Positions 24,361 to 33,076 are shown, counted from the first letter of the stretch. The stretch is DNA of 64,000 bases from an uncultured Aquimarina sp. (GCA_947500505.1 CANMSL010000001.1:496001-560000), one strand, 5' to 3'. Numbers and translations: made by a program. Notes: generated by a model not told the origin, from the sequence alone.

Positions 24361-25338
24361 TTGAATCCTAAACTTATCAAATTCTTAAAAATCATACTCC
24401 CATTTCTACTGGGAGTTTTTTTAATTTGGTATTTTCTGAGTACTGCAACTCCAGAATACAGACAAGAATTATTAAGAAATATTAAAAATGCAGATCCTTT
24501 TTGGGTAATAATCTCGCTTACTTTGGGCATTATATCTCATCTCTCCAGAGCATACCGATGGAAATTTTTATTAAAACCTCTTGGTTATAATCCTAAACTA
24601 TACAATAGCTTTATGGCGGTAATGGTTGGTTATCTGGCAAACCTTGGAATTCCCCGTTCCGGCGAAATATTAAGAGGGTTTACAGCTTCTACCTATGAAA
24701 AAATTCCTTTCGAAAAGGCTTTTGGAACCATTGTATCTGAGAGGATCACAGATTTGATCATGCTAATCATCATAACCTCTGTAGCGGGTGTTCTACAAAC
24801 GGAATATCTCCTTAATTTTTTAGAAGAAAAAAATGTTAATCCATTTGTCACATTGGGGGTAATTTTGACATTAATTCTGACTGGTTTATTAGGCCTTCGT
24901 ATTCTTAAATACTCCTCGAACAAATGGATTGTCAAAATTAGAGATTTTGGAATAGGACTGCTAGAGGGAATGAAAAGTATTTTTACCATGAAACAAAAAT
25001 GGGCTTTTCTTTTTCATACAATTTTAATATGGGGTTTATATGTGGCAATGTTTTATGTAATAAAATTTGCTGTGCCCAACTTAAATGATGCCTCTTTAGG
25101 AATAATTCTGGTAGCATTTGTTGTTGGTTCTTTTTCGATGTCCACTACCAATGGAGGCATTGGAATATTACCCTTCCCAATTGTGGTTGGAGCAGTTTTT
25201 GTGTTTTTCGGTTTTGAAAAAAGTGATGGAGAAGCATTTGGCTGGATCCTATGGGGTTCACAAACTGCAATAAATATTATGGTCGGAGCGTTATCATTTC
25301 TATTCCTTCCAATATTAAATCGAGGAAAAAAAACATAA
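24361..25338 (+). CDS. YbhN/UPF0104-type membrane protein (lysylphosphatidylglycerol synthase TM region family)
   Basis: Polytopic inner-membrane protein of 325 aa with about eight helices, matching the membrane half of lysylphosphatidylglycerol synthase/flippase (UPF0104, YbhN-like). Recognisable segments are LSRAYRWKFLLKPLGY, MVGYLANLGIPRSGEILRG and SMSTTNGGIGILPFPIVVGA, which carry the conserved Arg-Gly-Glu and Gly-Gly-Ile-Gly motifs. It has no aminoacyl-transferase domain, so a lipid-transport or export role is more likely than lipid lysylation. Translation starts at TTG (24361), 4 bp after the panD stop, which suggests coupling. No ATG lies within the first predicted helix to serve as an alternative. 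Confidence 0.85.
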   Translation: MNPKLIKFLKIILPFLLGVFLIWYFLSTATPEYRQELLRNIKNADPFWVIISLTLGIISHLSRAYRWKFLLKPLGYNPKLYNSFMAVMVGYLANLGIPRSGEILRGFTASTYEKIPFEKAFGTIVSERITDLIMLIIITSVAGVLQTEYLLNFLEEKNVNPFVTLGVILTLILTGLLGLRILKYSSNKWIVKIRDFGIGLLEGMKSIFTMKQKWAFLFHTILIWGLYVAMFYVIKFAVPNLNDASLGIILVAFVVGSFSMSTTNGGIGILPFPIVVGAVFVFFGFEKSDGEAFGWILWGSQTAINIMVGALSFLFLPILNRGKKT

Positions 25339-25447
25339 TAAAACCCTTAATAACAATAGATTGATTATTTTATCAGTTGATCTTAAAATTTTAAACTTTT
25401 AAAATAATTTATATATTGCCACTAGCTTAACCTTTATCCTACTACTT

Positions 25448-26596
25448 ATGAAGAAAAATATATTTTTAATTCTATTATCCTTAATTACCTCACTCTCCTT
25501 TGGTCAGGTAAAATACGAAACATTCAGATCTATTAAATTAGATCAAAACAGGGATTTAAAAATCCAACTACCTCGTAATTATGAAAAAAATGAAGATAAA
25601 ACCTATCCGGTAATCATTGTATTAGACGGAGATCATCTATTTGAACCCGTAGCAGGAAATGTGGATTATTTTTCCTATTGGGAAGATATGCCAGAATCCA
25701 TTGTGGTAGGTGTAGTCCAAAGAAAAACCAGAGTAGACGACTGTAGATACGATTTGGCTAATTACTTACCAGAAGGGAAAGGGGCAGAATTTTTTGAATT
25801 TATTGGACAAGAATTAGTACCCTATATCGATGAGACATACAGAACTGCACAGCTCAAGATGATCGTGGGTCACGATTATACTGCTAATTTTATTAATTAC
25901 TTTTTATTCAAGGATAATCCGATTTTTCAGGCATATATTAATCTAAGTCCTGAATTTGCTCCACCTATGGAAGAACGTATTTTTAACGTACTTAACGGAG
26001 CACAATCAGATGTTTGGTATTACCTAGCCACAGCGACTAATGATGCAGAAAATATCAAAAAAGATTTGAATAAGGTAAACGAAAAACTATCTACTATCGA
26101 AAATCCTGAAGTAAATTATTACTTTGACAATTTTGATGAGTCTTCTCATTACACCTTGGTAGGACGGGCAATTCCAAAAGCACTAGAAACTATTTTTGAA
26201 ATGTATCGCCCTATTAGTAAAAAAACTTATAAAGAAGACATTCTTACTTTGGAAACCTCATTGTATGATCACCTAGTGGACATTTATGATACTACAGAAA
26301 AATTATATGGAATTAAAAGACAAATCAGAATTAATGATTTTATTGCAATTTCTACAGCTATTGAAAAAAAGGAATTGTGGGAAGAATTAGAACCTTTGGG
26401 AAAATTAGCTATTAAGGAACATCCCGAAACCATGCTTGGCTATTATTATCTAGGTTTAGGGTATGAACAGCTGGGCGAACCTAAAAAAGCGATGAGAGCA
26501 TATGAGAATGGTTTTCTGCTTAACGAAGTAGCTTTTCTTACAAAAGATTATATGCTAGAGAAAGTAAATAAAATCAAAGAGGATTTTGGTTATTAA
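25448..26596 (+). CDS. secreted esterase-like alpha/beta hydrolase with lost nucleophile, TPR-like tail
   Basis: Exported protein of 382 aa (signal peptide ending SFGQ) with the fold of the Fes/esterase-D type hydrolases: KIQLPRNYEKNEDKTYPVIIVLDGDHLF, then VVGVVQRKTRVDDCRYDLANY, and a nucleophile elbow at residues 139-145 reading IVGHDYT. In active enzymes this is GHSxGG; here the serine position is Asp143 and the following glycines are gone. The histidine region (ESSHYTLVGRAIPKAL) is present. The last 60 residues (GYYYLGLGYEQLGEPKKAMRAYENG) form one TPR-like hairpin. I infer a binding protein or an enzyme with changed chemistry. It lies between the flippase-like gene and radA and ends at a clear terminator. 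Confidence 0.8.
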   Translation: MKKNIFLILLSLITSLSFGQVKYETFRSIKLDQNRDLKIQLPRNYEKNEDKTYPVIIVLDGDHLFEPVAGNVDYFSYWEDMPESIVVGVVQRKTRVDDCRYDLANYLPEGKGAEFFEFIGQELVPYIDETYRTAQLKMIVGHDYTANFINYFLFKDNPIFQAYINLSPEFAPPMEERIFNVLNGAQSDVWYYLATATNDAENIKKDLNKVNEKLSTIENPEVNYYFDNFDESSHYTLVGRAIPKALETIFEMYRPISKKTYKEDILTLETSLYDHLVDIYDTTEKLYGIKRQIRINDFIAISTAIEKKELWEELEPLGKLAIKEHPETMLGYYYLGLGYEQLGEPKKAMRAYENGFLLNEVAFLTKDYMLEKVNKIKEDFGY

Positions 26597-26626
26597 AATC
26601 AAGATCCTTTTAAATCATATATTTCT

Positions 26627-26655
26627 AAAGATCCCTGTTTTTGGGATCTTTTTGC
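26627..26655 (+). terminator. terminator after the esterase-like gene
   Basis: Stem AAAGATCCC / GGGATCTTT (26627-26635 with 26643-26651), a 7-nt loop and a T-run, 30 bp after the stop. Confidence 0.85.
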
Positions 26656-26714
26656 TTTTATAGCAACCTAAAATGAAGCTAAATAATAGTACTTTTACAA
26701 TCAATTTTTAAGCT

Positions 26715-28082
26715 ATGGCCAAAACCAAAACTGTCTTTTTTTGTCAAAACTGTGGAGCACAATATGCCAAATGGCAAGGTCAATGCACTTCATGTAAAGA
26801 ATGGAACACTATTGCAGAAGAAGTCGTTCAGAAAGCATCAACCAATGACTGGAAAGAAACCGGTTCAGGATCAAAGACAAACAGAGTCTCGAAGCCTTTA
26901 AAAATTTCAGAAATTGATACTAGCCATGAAGCCAGATACAATACAGATGATACGGAACTGAACCTGGTTCTTGGTGGAGGATTGGTTCCTGGATCACTTA
27001 CACTATTAGGAGGCGAACCCGGTATTGGAAAAAGCACACTGTTACTACAGATTAGCTTAAAACTACCTTATAAAACATTATACGTTTCTGGCGAGGAAAG
27101 TCAGAAACAAATAAAAATGCGTGCAGAACGTATACACTCTAAAACTGATAATTGCCTAGTTCTAACAGAAACCAAGACTCAAAACATTTTTAGACAAATA
27201 GAAGCTACGGAACCTGATATTGTGATTATCGATTCGATACAGACTTTGCATAGTGATTATATAGAAAGTAGCGCCGGAAGCATTTCACAAATCCGGGAAT
27301 GTACCACAGAATTGATAAAATTTGCTAAAGAAACTGCTACACCCGTTATTCTTATTGGTCATATAACCAAAGATGGAAATATTGCAGGCCCCAAAATTCT
27401 GGAGCATATGGTAGATACGGTACTTCAGTTTGAAGGGGATCGTAATCATGTTTACAGAATTTTAAGAGCTTTAAAAAATCGATTTGGTTCTACCTCAGAA
27501 TTAGGAATTTATGAAATGCTGGGAAGTGGATTAAAAGAAGTAAGCAATCCTAGTGAAATTCTAATCTCCAAAAAAGAAGAAGAATTAAGCGGTACGGCAA
27601 TCGCAGCTACTGTAGAGGGTATGCGTCCATTAATGATTGAAATACAAGCATTGGTGAGTACCGCAGTCTATGGAACACCTCAGCGCAGTGCAACAGGGTA
27701 TAATCTAAAACGACTAAATATGATCCTTGCGGTACTAGAAAAACGTGCTGGTTTCAGATTGGGAGCTAAGGATGTATTTCTTAACATTACAGGAGGGATT
27801 TCAGTCGATGACCCTGCAATCGATCTCGCTGTAGTTGCAGCAATTCTATCTTCTAATGAGGATATCCCAATTGCCAAAGATTATTGTTTTGCTGCAGAAG
27901 TAGGACTTGCCGGAGAAATTAGACCAATAAACAAAGTGGAACAAAGAATTCAGGAAGCAGAAAAACTTGGTTTCGCTACCGTTTTTGTATCTAAATACAA
28001 TAAAATTTCACAAAAAAATTCTCGAATCAATATTCAGTTGGTTGCCAAAATTGAAGATGTGATAGAGCATCTTTTTGGTTAA
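26715..28082 (+). CDS. radA: DNA repair protein RadA
   Basis: RecA-related ATPase that drives branch migration of recombination intermediates. At 455 aa it has all hallmarks: a C4 zinc finger (Cys10, Cys13, Cys24, Cys27), Walker A GEPGIGKS at residues 100-107, Walker B IVIIDSIQT, the RadA-specific KNRFG motif at 254-258, and a C-terminal Lon-protease-like domain (from about 290, GYNLKRLNMILAVLEKRAGF ... EVGLAGEIRPI). The catalytic Ser/Lys pair of Lon is not expected to act here. It is transcribed after its own promoter region, with the esterase terminator upstream, and it is convergent with the aldo-keto reductase gene 6 bp away. Confidence 0.98.
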   Translation: MAKTKTVFFCQNCGAQYAKWQGQCTSCKEWNTIAEEVVQKASTNDWKETGSGSKTNRVSKPLKISEIDTSHEARYNTDDTELNLVLGGGLVPGSLTLLGGEPGIGKSTLLLQISLKLPYKTLYVSGEESQKQIKMRAERIHSKTDNCLVLTETKTQNIFRQIEATEPDIVIIDSIQTLHSDYIESSAGSISQIRECTTELIKFAKETATPVILIGHITKDGNIAGPKILEHMVDTVLQFEGDRNHVYRILRALKNRFGSTSELGIYEMLGSGLKEVSNPSEILISKKEEELSGTAIAATVEGMRPLMIEIQALVSTAVYGTPQRSATGYNLKRLNMILAVLEKRAGFRLGAKDVFLNITGGISVDDPAIDLAVVAAILSSNEDIPIAKDYCFAAEVGLAGEIRPINKVEQRIQEAEKLGFATVFVSKYNKISQKNSRINIQLVAKIEDVIEHLFG

Positions 28083-28088
28083 TGTTTA

Positions 28089-29120
28089 TTAAGGCGCAGG
28101 ATTTGGGATCTCTACATTAACATCATTGATTTCATTCATAATTTCATCAGATAAATTCACATCAATACTGTTTATGTTTTCCGTAAGTTGATCGATAGAG
28201 GTGGCTCCGACAATATTGCTAGTAACAAAAGCTTGTTGATTGATAAATGCTAAAGCCAATTGGGTTAAACTTATATTGTGTTTTTTAGCAATTTCATTAT
28301 ATAATCTCGTTGCCTTATAGCTATTCTCATTCATATACCGATTATAATTAGGGAAAAGGTCTACTCTCGAGTTTTTAGGGATTTCTTCGAGATATTTACC
28401 TGTAAGCATTCCAAATCCCAGTGGTGAATAAGGTAAATGACCTACATTTTCTCGATGTAAAACCTCTACGAGACCTACTTCATCTTTTCGATTTAGTAAA
28501 TTGTAGGGATTTTGTACCGTTATCATTTTAGGAGCACCATTTCTGGATTCTTCGATATATCGCATAACACCATAAGGTGTTTCATTAGATACTCCAATAT
28601 GTCTTATTTTACCTTCTTTAATAAATGTGTCCAAATTCTCTAAGACTTCGGCAAAATTATCTTCCCAGGTTTCATTTTCATCGTGTGTATATCCTAACTT
28701 TCCGAAATAGTTTGTTTGCCTTTCCGGCCAATGCAGTTGATATAAATCAATATAATCCGTTTGTAGTCTTTGCAAACTTTTATGAATAGCATCTGCAATC
28801 TCATTTTTACTAAACCCTCCTTTTCTTATATGATCGGAAAAGTCAGCAGGTCCGACTATCTTAGAGGCAATTACCACATCGTCTCTTTTTCCGGATTTCT
28901 TTAACCAACTTCCTATAATTCTCTCGGTACTCCCTTGTGTTTCTTTTTTCGCAGGTACTGAATACAACTCTGCTGTATCTATAAAATTAACCCCCTGATT
29001 AATGGCATACTCTATCTGCTCATGACCCTCTGCTTCTGTATTTTGTTCTCCCCAGGTCATGGATCCCAGGCATATTTTACTAACTTTTATATCTGTATTA
29101 GGCAGTGTAGTATACTTCAT
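28089..29120 (-). CDS. NADP(H)-dependent aldo-keto reductase, Tas-like
   Basis: Cytoplasmic oxidoreductase of 343 aa in the aldo-keto reductase superfamily. The catalytic tetrad is complete: Asp48 and Tyr53 (FIDTAELY), Lys87 (IASKI) and His130 (LYQLHWPE). The long loop containing YSVPAKKETQGSTERIIGSWL and the ERQTNYFGKLGY insertion are typical of the Tas/YghZ branch. The physiological substrate is unknown. The gene is single, convergent with radA, and opens towards a 660-bp gap. Confidence 0.92.
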   Translation of the reverse strand: MKYTTLPNTDIKVSKICLGSMTWGEQNTEAEGHEQIEYAINQGVNFIDTAELYSVPAKKETQGSTERIIGSWLKKSGKRDDVVIASKIVGPADFSDHIRKGGFSKNEIADAIHKSLQRLQTDYIDLYQLHWPERQTNYFGKLGYTHDENETWEDNFAEVLENLDTFIKEGKIRHIGVSNETPYGVMRYIEESRNGAPKMITVQNPYNLLNRKDEVGLVEVLHRENVGHLPYSPLGFGMLTGKYLEEIPKNSRVDLFPNYNRYMNENSYKATRLYNEIAKKHNISLTQLALAFINQQAFVTSNIVGATSIDQLTENINSIDVNLSDEIMNEINDVNVEIPNPAP

Positions 29121-29376
29121 TCTTCAATCTTTAATCTATTATTTTACTAGATATATAAAGTTCAAAAGTAAAAACTCTCCTTTTAGATATTCCAAAAATT
29201 ATCTTAATAAATCTATTGATAATATTTCCTGCTTCATAAGCATCTCAAAAACCATTTAAAGTGAGAAAATTATCTACAATCATTACCAAAATCTACACAC
29301 AAATAAGATTAAAAACATTTAATATTTATTTTAAACGACTGTTCATCAGTTTTTTATGTTTTTTTAAAATTCTGGA

Positions 29377-29499
29377 ATGGTTATTTCGATAGTAATAGTA
29401 TATCCTGAAGATTATGAAGCAACTATAAAATGAAATCAATGGATTGTTTTTAATGATGAACAAATTATATTAAAGAAAGTGTATACCAACCAAAAATGA
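29377..29499 (+). pseudogene. short gene remnant with internal TGA
   Basis: One frame gives MVISIVIVYPEDYEATIK, then TGA, then NQWIVFNDEQIILKKVYTN-QK and a stop, 41 codons in all. Both halves look like protein, and the unit is followed 70 bp later by a strong terminator, so a truncated gene with a nonsense change is likely. A short 18-aa peptide gene or an untranslated small RNA ending at the terminator are the alternatives. The family is not recognised. Confidence 0.35.
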
Positions 29500-29567
29500 G
29501 GCGTATTCATAACCTCAGCAAAAGGGTTTGTTTTCCTTAAATCCTTTACTTTTTTAACCTGAAAGAG

Positions 29568-29596
29568 AGCTTCTCATCTTAGAAGCTTTTTTTTTT
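29568..29596 (+). terminator. strong terminator not assigned to an intact gene
   Basis: Stem AGCTTCT / AGAAGCT (29568-29574 with 29581-29587), a 6-nt loop and a run of T. No intact plus-strand gene precedes it; it fits the relic at 29377-29499 or a small RNA. Confidence 0.75.
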
Positions 29597-29781
29597 AGTG
29601 AGACTCCGTTTTAAAAAAATCACAGAGTCAGAGTATAAAGCAATCCCAATTCGAAAGCCGCTTGCGTTTGCCAGTGAGATAATACATAATTGTATATTAT
29701 TTTATATATAATGTGTTTTTTGTATATATTTTTATATCTTTAAAATATATCTGACTTTATACTTATCACTAAGACGAATTT

Positions 29782-30000
29782 ATGCTAAATACCTATTACA
29801 GAAATCTTACTGCAGAAAATCAGCAATTTGCAATTCATAGAATAGCCTCTAAAACCAATTTCACCGAAGAAATCGTAAAAAAAGTTTTACAACGTTACAA
29901 TCCTTTACTAGAAATACAGGAGAATCGAATCGTAATCAACCGAAACTCATATCATAAATTGATCCGCGAAATACAAAAGGAAACCTTGTTGTCACAATAA
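29782..30000 (+). CDS. small hypothetical protein
   Basis: Protein of 72 aa that I do not recognise: charged, mostly helical, without signal peptide or membrane segment. The segment TEEIVKKVLQRYNPLLEIQ followed by INRNSYHKLIREIQKE could be a small helix-turn-helix or a toxin/antitoxin-size binding domain, but no signature supports that. A long AT-rich upstream region and a following inverted repeat (30002-30036) favour a real gene. No partner gene is adjacent on its strand. Confidence 0.5.
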   Translation: MLNTYYRNLTAENQQFAIHRIASKTNFTEEIVKKVLQRYNPLLEIQENRIVINRNSYHKLIREIQKETLLSQ

Positions 30001-30001
30001 A

Positions 30002-30036
30002 AAACGGATGTAGTTACCCCAATACCACATCCGTTT
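30002..30036. terminator. possible terminator with long loop
   Basis: A 10-bp stem AAACGGATGT / ACATCCGTTT encloses a 15-nt loop directly after the stop of the 72-aa gene. The plus-strand tail is not T-rich, while an A-run on the left would serve the minus strand, so it may end transcription from the S24/S26-like gene instead. Confidence 0.45.
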
Positions 30037-30285
30037 CACAACTAACCAACCTAAAATTTAATTACTCACTCATCCATCACTTATTATCTTTTAGATTGAT
30101 ATAAAAGTATAATGATTTTCTCTGATACAGAAACAGGAATGAGGGAAATAATATTTCTATTGAGGGAAGTAGACTTTTTCCTTATGCAGTGATATATTGA
30201 TAGTGCAGATATTATCTTATTGTAAGTAATATTTGATAATATGAGTTTCTTTGTTTAAAAGAAAAAAGCGCTTGTCGCGCTGCTC

Positions 30286-30588
30286 TTATGACATATGTAA
30301 TATCTCTATAACTTTGCCATATACATTTTTGGTCCATCCATTGATGCGACCTCGGTTATTACCGATCAGCAATCCTCGTTTTACATTTTTGCCCTTGACC
30401 AAATGCGTAAAACAGTTTCCTCTTACCTTACAAAAAACAATATCTCCTGCTTTGCAATCTTCCCAATTAACGGGTTCCAATACTACAGGTTGTTTTGATT
30501 GTAAGATTGGCAACATAGAATTACCAGGTTCTTTGGAGACAATTGTCTCGCCATTCAATAGTTTTTGAATTTTCCAATTCATAATCAT
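30286..30588 (-). CDS. S24/S26 peptidase-like single-domain protein
   Basis: A compact protein of 100 aa (or 98 from the second ATG at 30582) resembling the catalytic domain shared by LexA/phage-repressor peptidases (S24) and signal peptidase I (S26). The serine motif is EPGNSMLPIL, followed by AGDIVFCKVRGN, where the lysine could be the general base, and a C-terminal NNRGRINGWTKNVYGKVIEI strand like the GD-x-vyGkV of signal peptidases. There is no membrane helix and no DNA-binding domain, so it is neither a normal signal peptidase nor a full repressor. It stands alone among orphan genes and may be a phage or plasmid leftover. Confidence 0.65.
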   Translation of the reverse strand: MIMNWKIQKLLNGETIVSKEPGNSMLPILQSKQPVVLEPVNWEDCKAGDIVFCKVRGNCFTHLVKGKNVKRGLLIGNNRGRINGWTKNVYGKVIEILHMS

Positions 30589-30823
30589 AGTTTTAAAAAT
30601 TAATACTTAATTCAAAAACTATGGAGTATGGTTGTTACAAAGAACGTGTACTAATGTACTACGCAAAGATAAGTGTTTTTTAATAATTCTTATGTTTCCA
30701 ACATTAGAAGCAAAGAAAATGCAACTAATTTTTGACCAATTTCGATACCGTGTCCGCCTTAGTCGAATGCTCAGTGTGATAATCTATCTACCTTCTAAAA
30801 GGAGTATAATCTAAGATAGGACC

Positions 30824-31354
30824 TTATTGCTCTTCTTCCTTATTCACTTTTTTGACGACACCACATTTTCTGCGGATGGTCCTTTCGGAGAGGGCTGCTG
30901 CATTTCTGGCTTGTTCCTCAGTACGACCATCTTTAATGATCGCGTCATACACCGATTTATTTTCCATAAGTCCTTTTATAATACAAACAAAACCAGGACT
31001 ATCCTTACCTTTATAATGACTCTTTTTCTTAGGTTTTGTAACCATTTCATTAAACAAACGTCGTTTTAAGACTTTATCCTGCTGCACCTCAATGATAAGT
31101 GTATGTAGCATAGTTTCTTGATCCGCATTCATATCACTAACTTTATCCAATAGATTGGCATACTCATCATTGGTAAATTCAAAATACTTATAGTAATCAA
31201 AATAGTTGCTTTGACTTTCCTCATCTTCTTGTACTTCTCCTTCCTCTTGTGTTTCTTCTTCCTCATAATACTCTTCTTCACTTTCCTGACTCACTCCTCT
31301 TACCACAGATAATAGTAGCATTATAAAAATGGGTAACTGCTTCATTTGTTTCAT
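30824..31354 (-). CDS. hypothetical secreted acidic protein
   Basis: Unrecognised protein of 176 aa. A signal peptide (KQLPIFIMLLLSVVRGVSQ) precedes an extremely acidic stretch (EEEYYEEEETQEEGEVQEDEE, broken by a few neutral residues), followed by a helical region (YFEFTNDEYANLLDKVSDMNADQ) and a basic Lys/Arg-rich second half with two cysteines (GFVCIIKG, RRKCGVVKK). The charge asymmetry suggests an exported protein that binds ions or a partner. It is divergent from the 134-aa secreted protein gene, with 272 bp between the start codons. Confidence 0.6.
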   Translation of the reverse strand: MKQMKQLPIFIMLLLSVVRGVSQESEEEYYEEEETQEEGEVQEDEESQSNYFDYYKYFEFTNDEYANLLDKVSDMNADQETMLHTLIIEVQQDKVLKRRLFNEMVTKPKKKSHYKGKDSPGFVCIIKGLMENKSVYDAIIKDGRTEEQARNAAALSERTIRRKCGVVKKVNKEEEQ

Positions 31355-31564
31355 AGTTTTATATTGATTTGGGTATTATAAACGTCTGATACTCTTCTTT
31401 TGTTATCTGTCTCCCTGATTTTTACAGATTTTACTATATGCATAATTAAGGAATTTATTTTTGTTTACTAAATTCGTGGCATACTTTTTGGAAACTTCAG
31501 ATTAAAATGGTTATTTTAAAGCCGTTTTTAAGATAACTTTAATACTAAATTTATAATTATTCCG

Positions 31565-31598
31565 TTTTGGAATACGTGAAATCAAATACGTAGTTTTG
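31565..31598 (+). promoter_or_regulatory. consensus Bacteroidota promoter
   Basis: TTTG at 31566-31569 (-33) and TAGTTTTG at 31591-31598 (-7) lie 21 nt apart, both full matches. Transcription would start near 31604, giving a 23-nt leader to the ATG at 31627. The 7-mer AATACGT occurs twice in the spacer (31571-31577 and 31585-31591, 14-bp period) and could be a regulator site. Confidence 0.6.
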
Positions 31599-31626
31599 AT
31601 ACTAAATTTTAATACACCCAAATATT

Positions 31627-32031
31627 ATGAAAAAACTATTTCTACTTTTACTTATGGTAGGCGCAGGATTAACTAGTCAGGCTCAGGAAGATTGGACCAA
31701 AATGACTGAAATCTTTGATCAGGTATACAGTCTTGCCACTGATCTTAATGAGCAGACATCTAAGGTTACTGCTCAGGGAAGTGTAATCTCTATAGCAACG
31801 GGAAAAGGAACTATTTCCGTTGAGAGAAAATTAGATCCTAAAAAAGCAAAAGAATTGAAACATTATAGGTACAATCTATTAACTTCTGCTGGAAAAGTTG
31901 TAGCTCTTGACAAAATGAATGCAGAAAGAGTTATTGAAACTTTTCAAGCAAAACTCTTAAAGTTAAAAGAAGAACTGAGAGTAAATCAAGATGCTGATGT
32001 AGAGAAAATCCTTGGAGATTTATTTAACTAA
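31627..32031 (+). CDS. hypothetical secreted protein
   Basis: Exported protein of 134 aa with a signal peptide ending TSQAQ and a mature part of about 110 residues without cysteines: DWTKMTEIFDQVYSLATDLNEQTSK, a beta-like VISIATGKGTISVERKLDPKKAKELKHYRY segment and a final helix (ERVIETFQAKLLKLKEELRV). I do not recognise a family. It is expressed from a consensus promoter and ends in an unusually long perfect hairpin terminator, so it is very probably a real, independently transcribed gene, perhaps abundant. Confidence 0.65.
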   Translation: MKKLFLLLLMVGAGLTSQAQEDWTKMTEIFDQVYSLATDLNEQTSKVTAQGSVISIATGKGTISVERKLDPKKAKELKHYRYNLLTSAGKVVALDKMNAERVIETFQAKLLKLKEELRVNQDADVEKILGDLFN

Positions 32032-32049
32032 ATCACTTATTTAGAACTT

Positions 32050-32097
32050 AAACGTATAAAAAAAAGCTCCAAAATTGGAGCTTTTTTTTATACGTTT
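32050..32097. terminator. long bidirectional terminator
   Basis: A perfect stem of about 21 bp (32050-32070 with 32077-32097) surrounds the loop AAAATT; the GC-rich inner part is GCTCC / GGAGC, flanked by eight A and eight T. It separates the convergent 134-aa gene and the OmpA-family gene and serves both strands. Confidence 0.9.
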
Positions 32098-32106
32098 TTC
32101 TCAACC

Positions 32107-33066
32107 TTATATATCGTTCAATAACTTAGAGATCTCGTCTAACTTAGGTGTTAGAATTACTTCTATTCTTCTATTCTTTGCTTTACCAGTTGATGTTTCA
32201 TTAGATGCTACTGGTGAGTATTCTCCTCTTCCTGCAGCAGTCAAATTCTGAGCATCGATCTGATCATTCTCTAACAACAGATTCACAATCGCCGTTGCCC
32301 GTTTCGTAGATAAATCCCAATTTCCTTTTAGTTGTCCGTTACCTGTATATGGTACATTATCTGTATGACCTTCGATCAATACAGCGATATCAGGGTTTTC
32401 TGCTAATACAGACGCTAGTTGTTTCACAGCCTGTCTTCCCTGTGTTCCAACCGCCCAACTACCGGAGTCAAATAACAATTTATTCTCCATAGAGATATAT
32501 ACCTTACCGTTTCGTTCTTCTACGGTTAATCCTTTGCCTTCAAAATTTCGTAAAGCATTTGAGATTGCCGTTTTTAAAGCCTGCATCTTGGCATCTTTTG
32601 CTGCAATTAAACCTTCTAGTTCATCCACTCTTCTAGAACGACTATCTAAATCTCTTTGCAGTTTTTCCAGTCTATTGCGTTCCGCAGCCAATGTTCTTTC
32701 TTTTTCTTCCAGCTGAGAAAGCAACTCTCGATTTCTTTTATTGTTCGCATTTAGTGCAGCAGCACTATTTTTTCCTAAAGCGTCATAAGAATTCTTCAGA
32801 TTTTCGTAATTGGCAGAAAGTGCATCATATTTAGATCGCAGCTCATCTCTTTCTGCTCTGGTTTTTTCATATTCATCATTCAGCTGATCCATTGCCAATT
32901 TATTCGCTTCACTGGTCTTTTGTAACGCCCTGAATTTATCATCCAGCTTACGGTTATCTCTTTTTAACCGGGCATATTTACCTTCTAATTCTTTATGTAC
33001 TTTAGAAGAAACACAGGAGGTCGCAAATGCTCCTATGAATAGTATGAATGCAATTCTTTTTATCAT
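32107..33066 (-). CDS. OmpA-family lipoprotein with coiled coil
   Basis: Outer-membrane lipoprotein of 319 aa that probably links the membrane to peptidoglycan. The lipobox is FATSC (Cys18); a long coiled coil (about 25-175, LEGKYARLKRDNRKLDDKFR and onward) leads to a C-terminal OmpA-like peptidoglycan-binding domain with LLFDSGSWAV, IAVLIEGHTDNVPY and LSTKRATAIVNLLLE ... KNRRIEVILTP. I choose the ATG at 33066, not that at 33084: the latter lies inside a dispersed palindromic repeat (33077-33103) and would add MTKRKN before the signal peptide. Confidence 0.92.
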   Translation of the reverse strand: MIKRIAFILFIGAFATSCVSSKVHKELEGKYARLKRDNRKLDDKFRALQKTSEANKLAMDQLNDEYEKTRAERDELRSKYDALSANYENLKNSYDALGKNSAAALNANNKRNRELLSQLEEKERTLAAERNRLEKLQRDLDSRSRRVDELEGLIAAKDAKMQALKTAISNALRNFEGKGLTVEERNGKVYISMENKLLFDSGSWAVGTQGRQAVKQLASVLAENPDIAVLIEGHTDNVPYTGNGQLKGNWDLSTKRATAIVNLLLENDQIDAQNLTAAGRGEYSPVASNETSTGKAKNRRIEVILTPKLDEISKLLNDI

Positions 33067-33076
33067 ATTTTTTCTC

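Larger units (their letters stand above)
29121..29781. other. 0.66-kb intergenic region
   Basis: AT-rich. It holds a plus-strand gene relic (29377-29499) with its terminator (29568-29596), listed separately, and an extremely AT-rich stretch (29690-29760) that probably contains the promoter of the 72-aa gene. I see no tRNA and no intact gene. Confidence 0.6.

Noticed and set aside
29600..29760. Possible tRNA or riboswitch in the AT-rich gap before the 72-aa gene
   Set aside because: No cloverleaf, no TTC-type T-loop and no conserved riboswitch core could be found.
30251..30568. Plus-strand frame of 105 aa opposite the S24/S26-like gene
   Set aside because: The minus-strand frame has the EPGNSMLPIL serine motif and sensible composition; the plus frame has none.
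30632..30814. Plus-strand frame of 60 aa between the S24/S26-like gene and the acidic secreted protein
   Set aside because: Basic, Cys-containing, no signal peptide or domain, and no following terminator; not distinguishable from chance.
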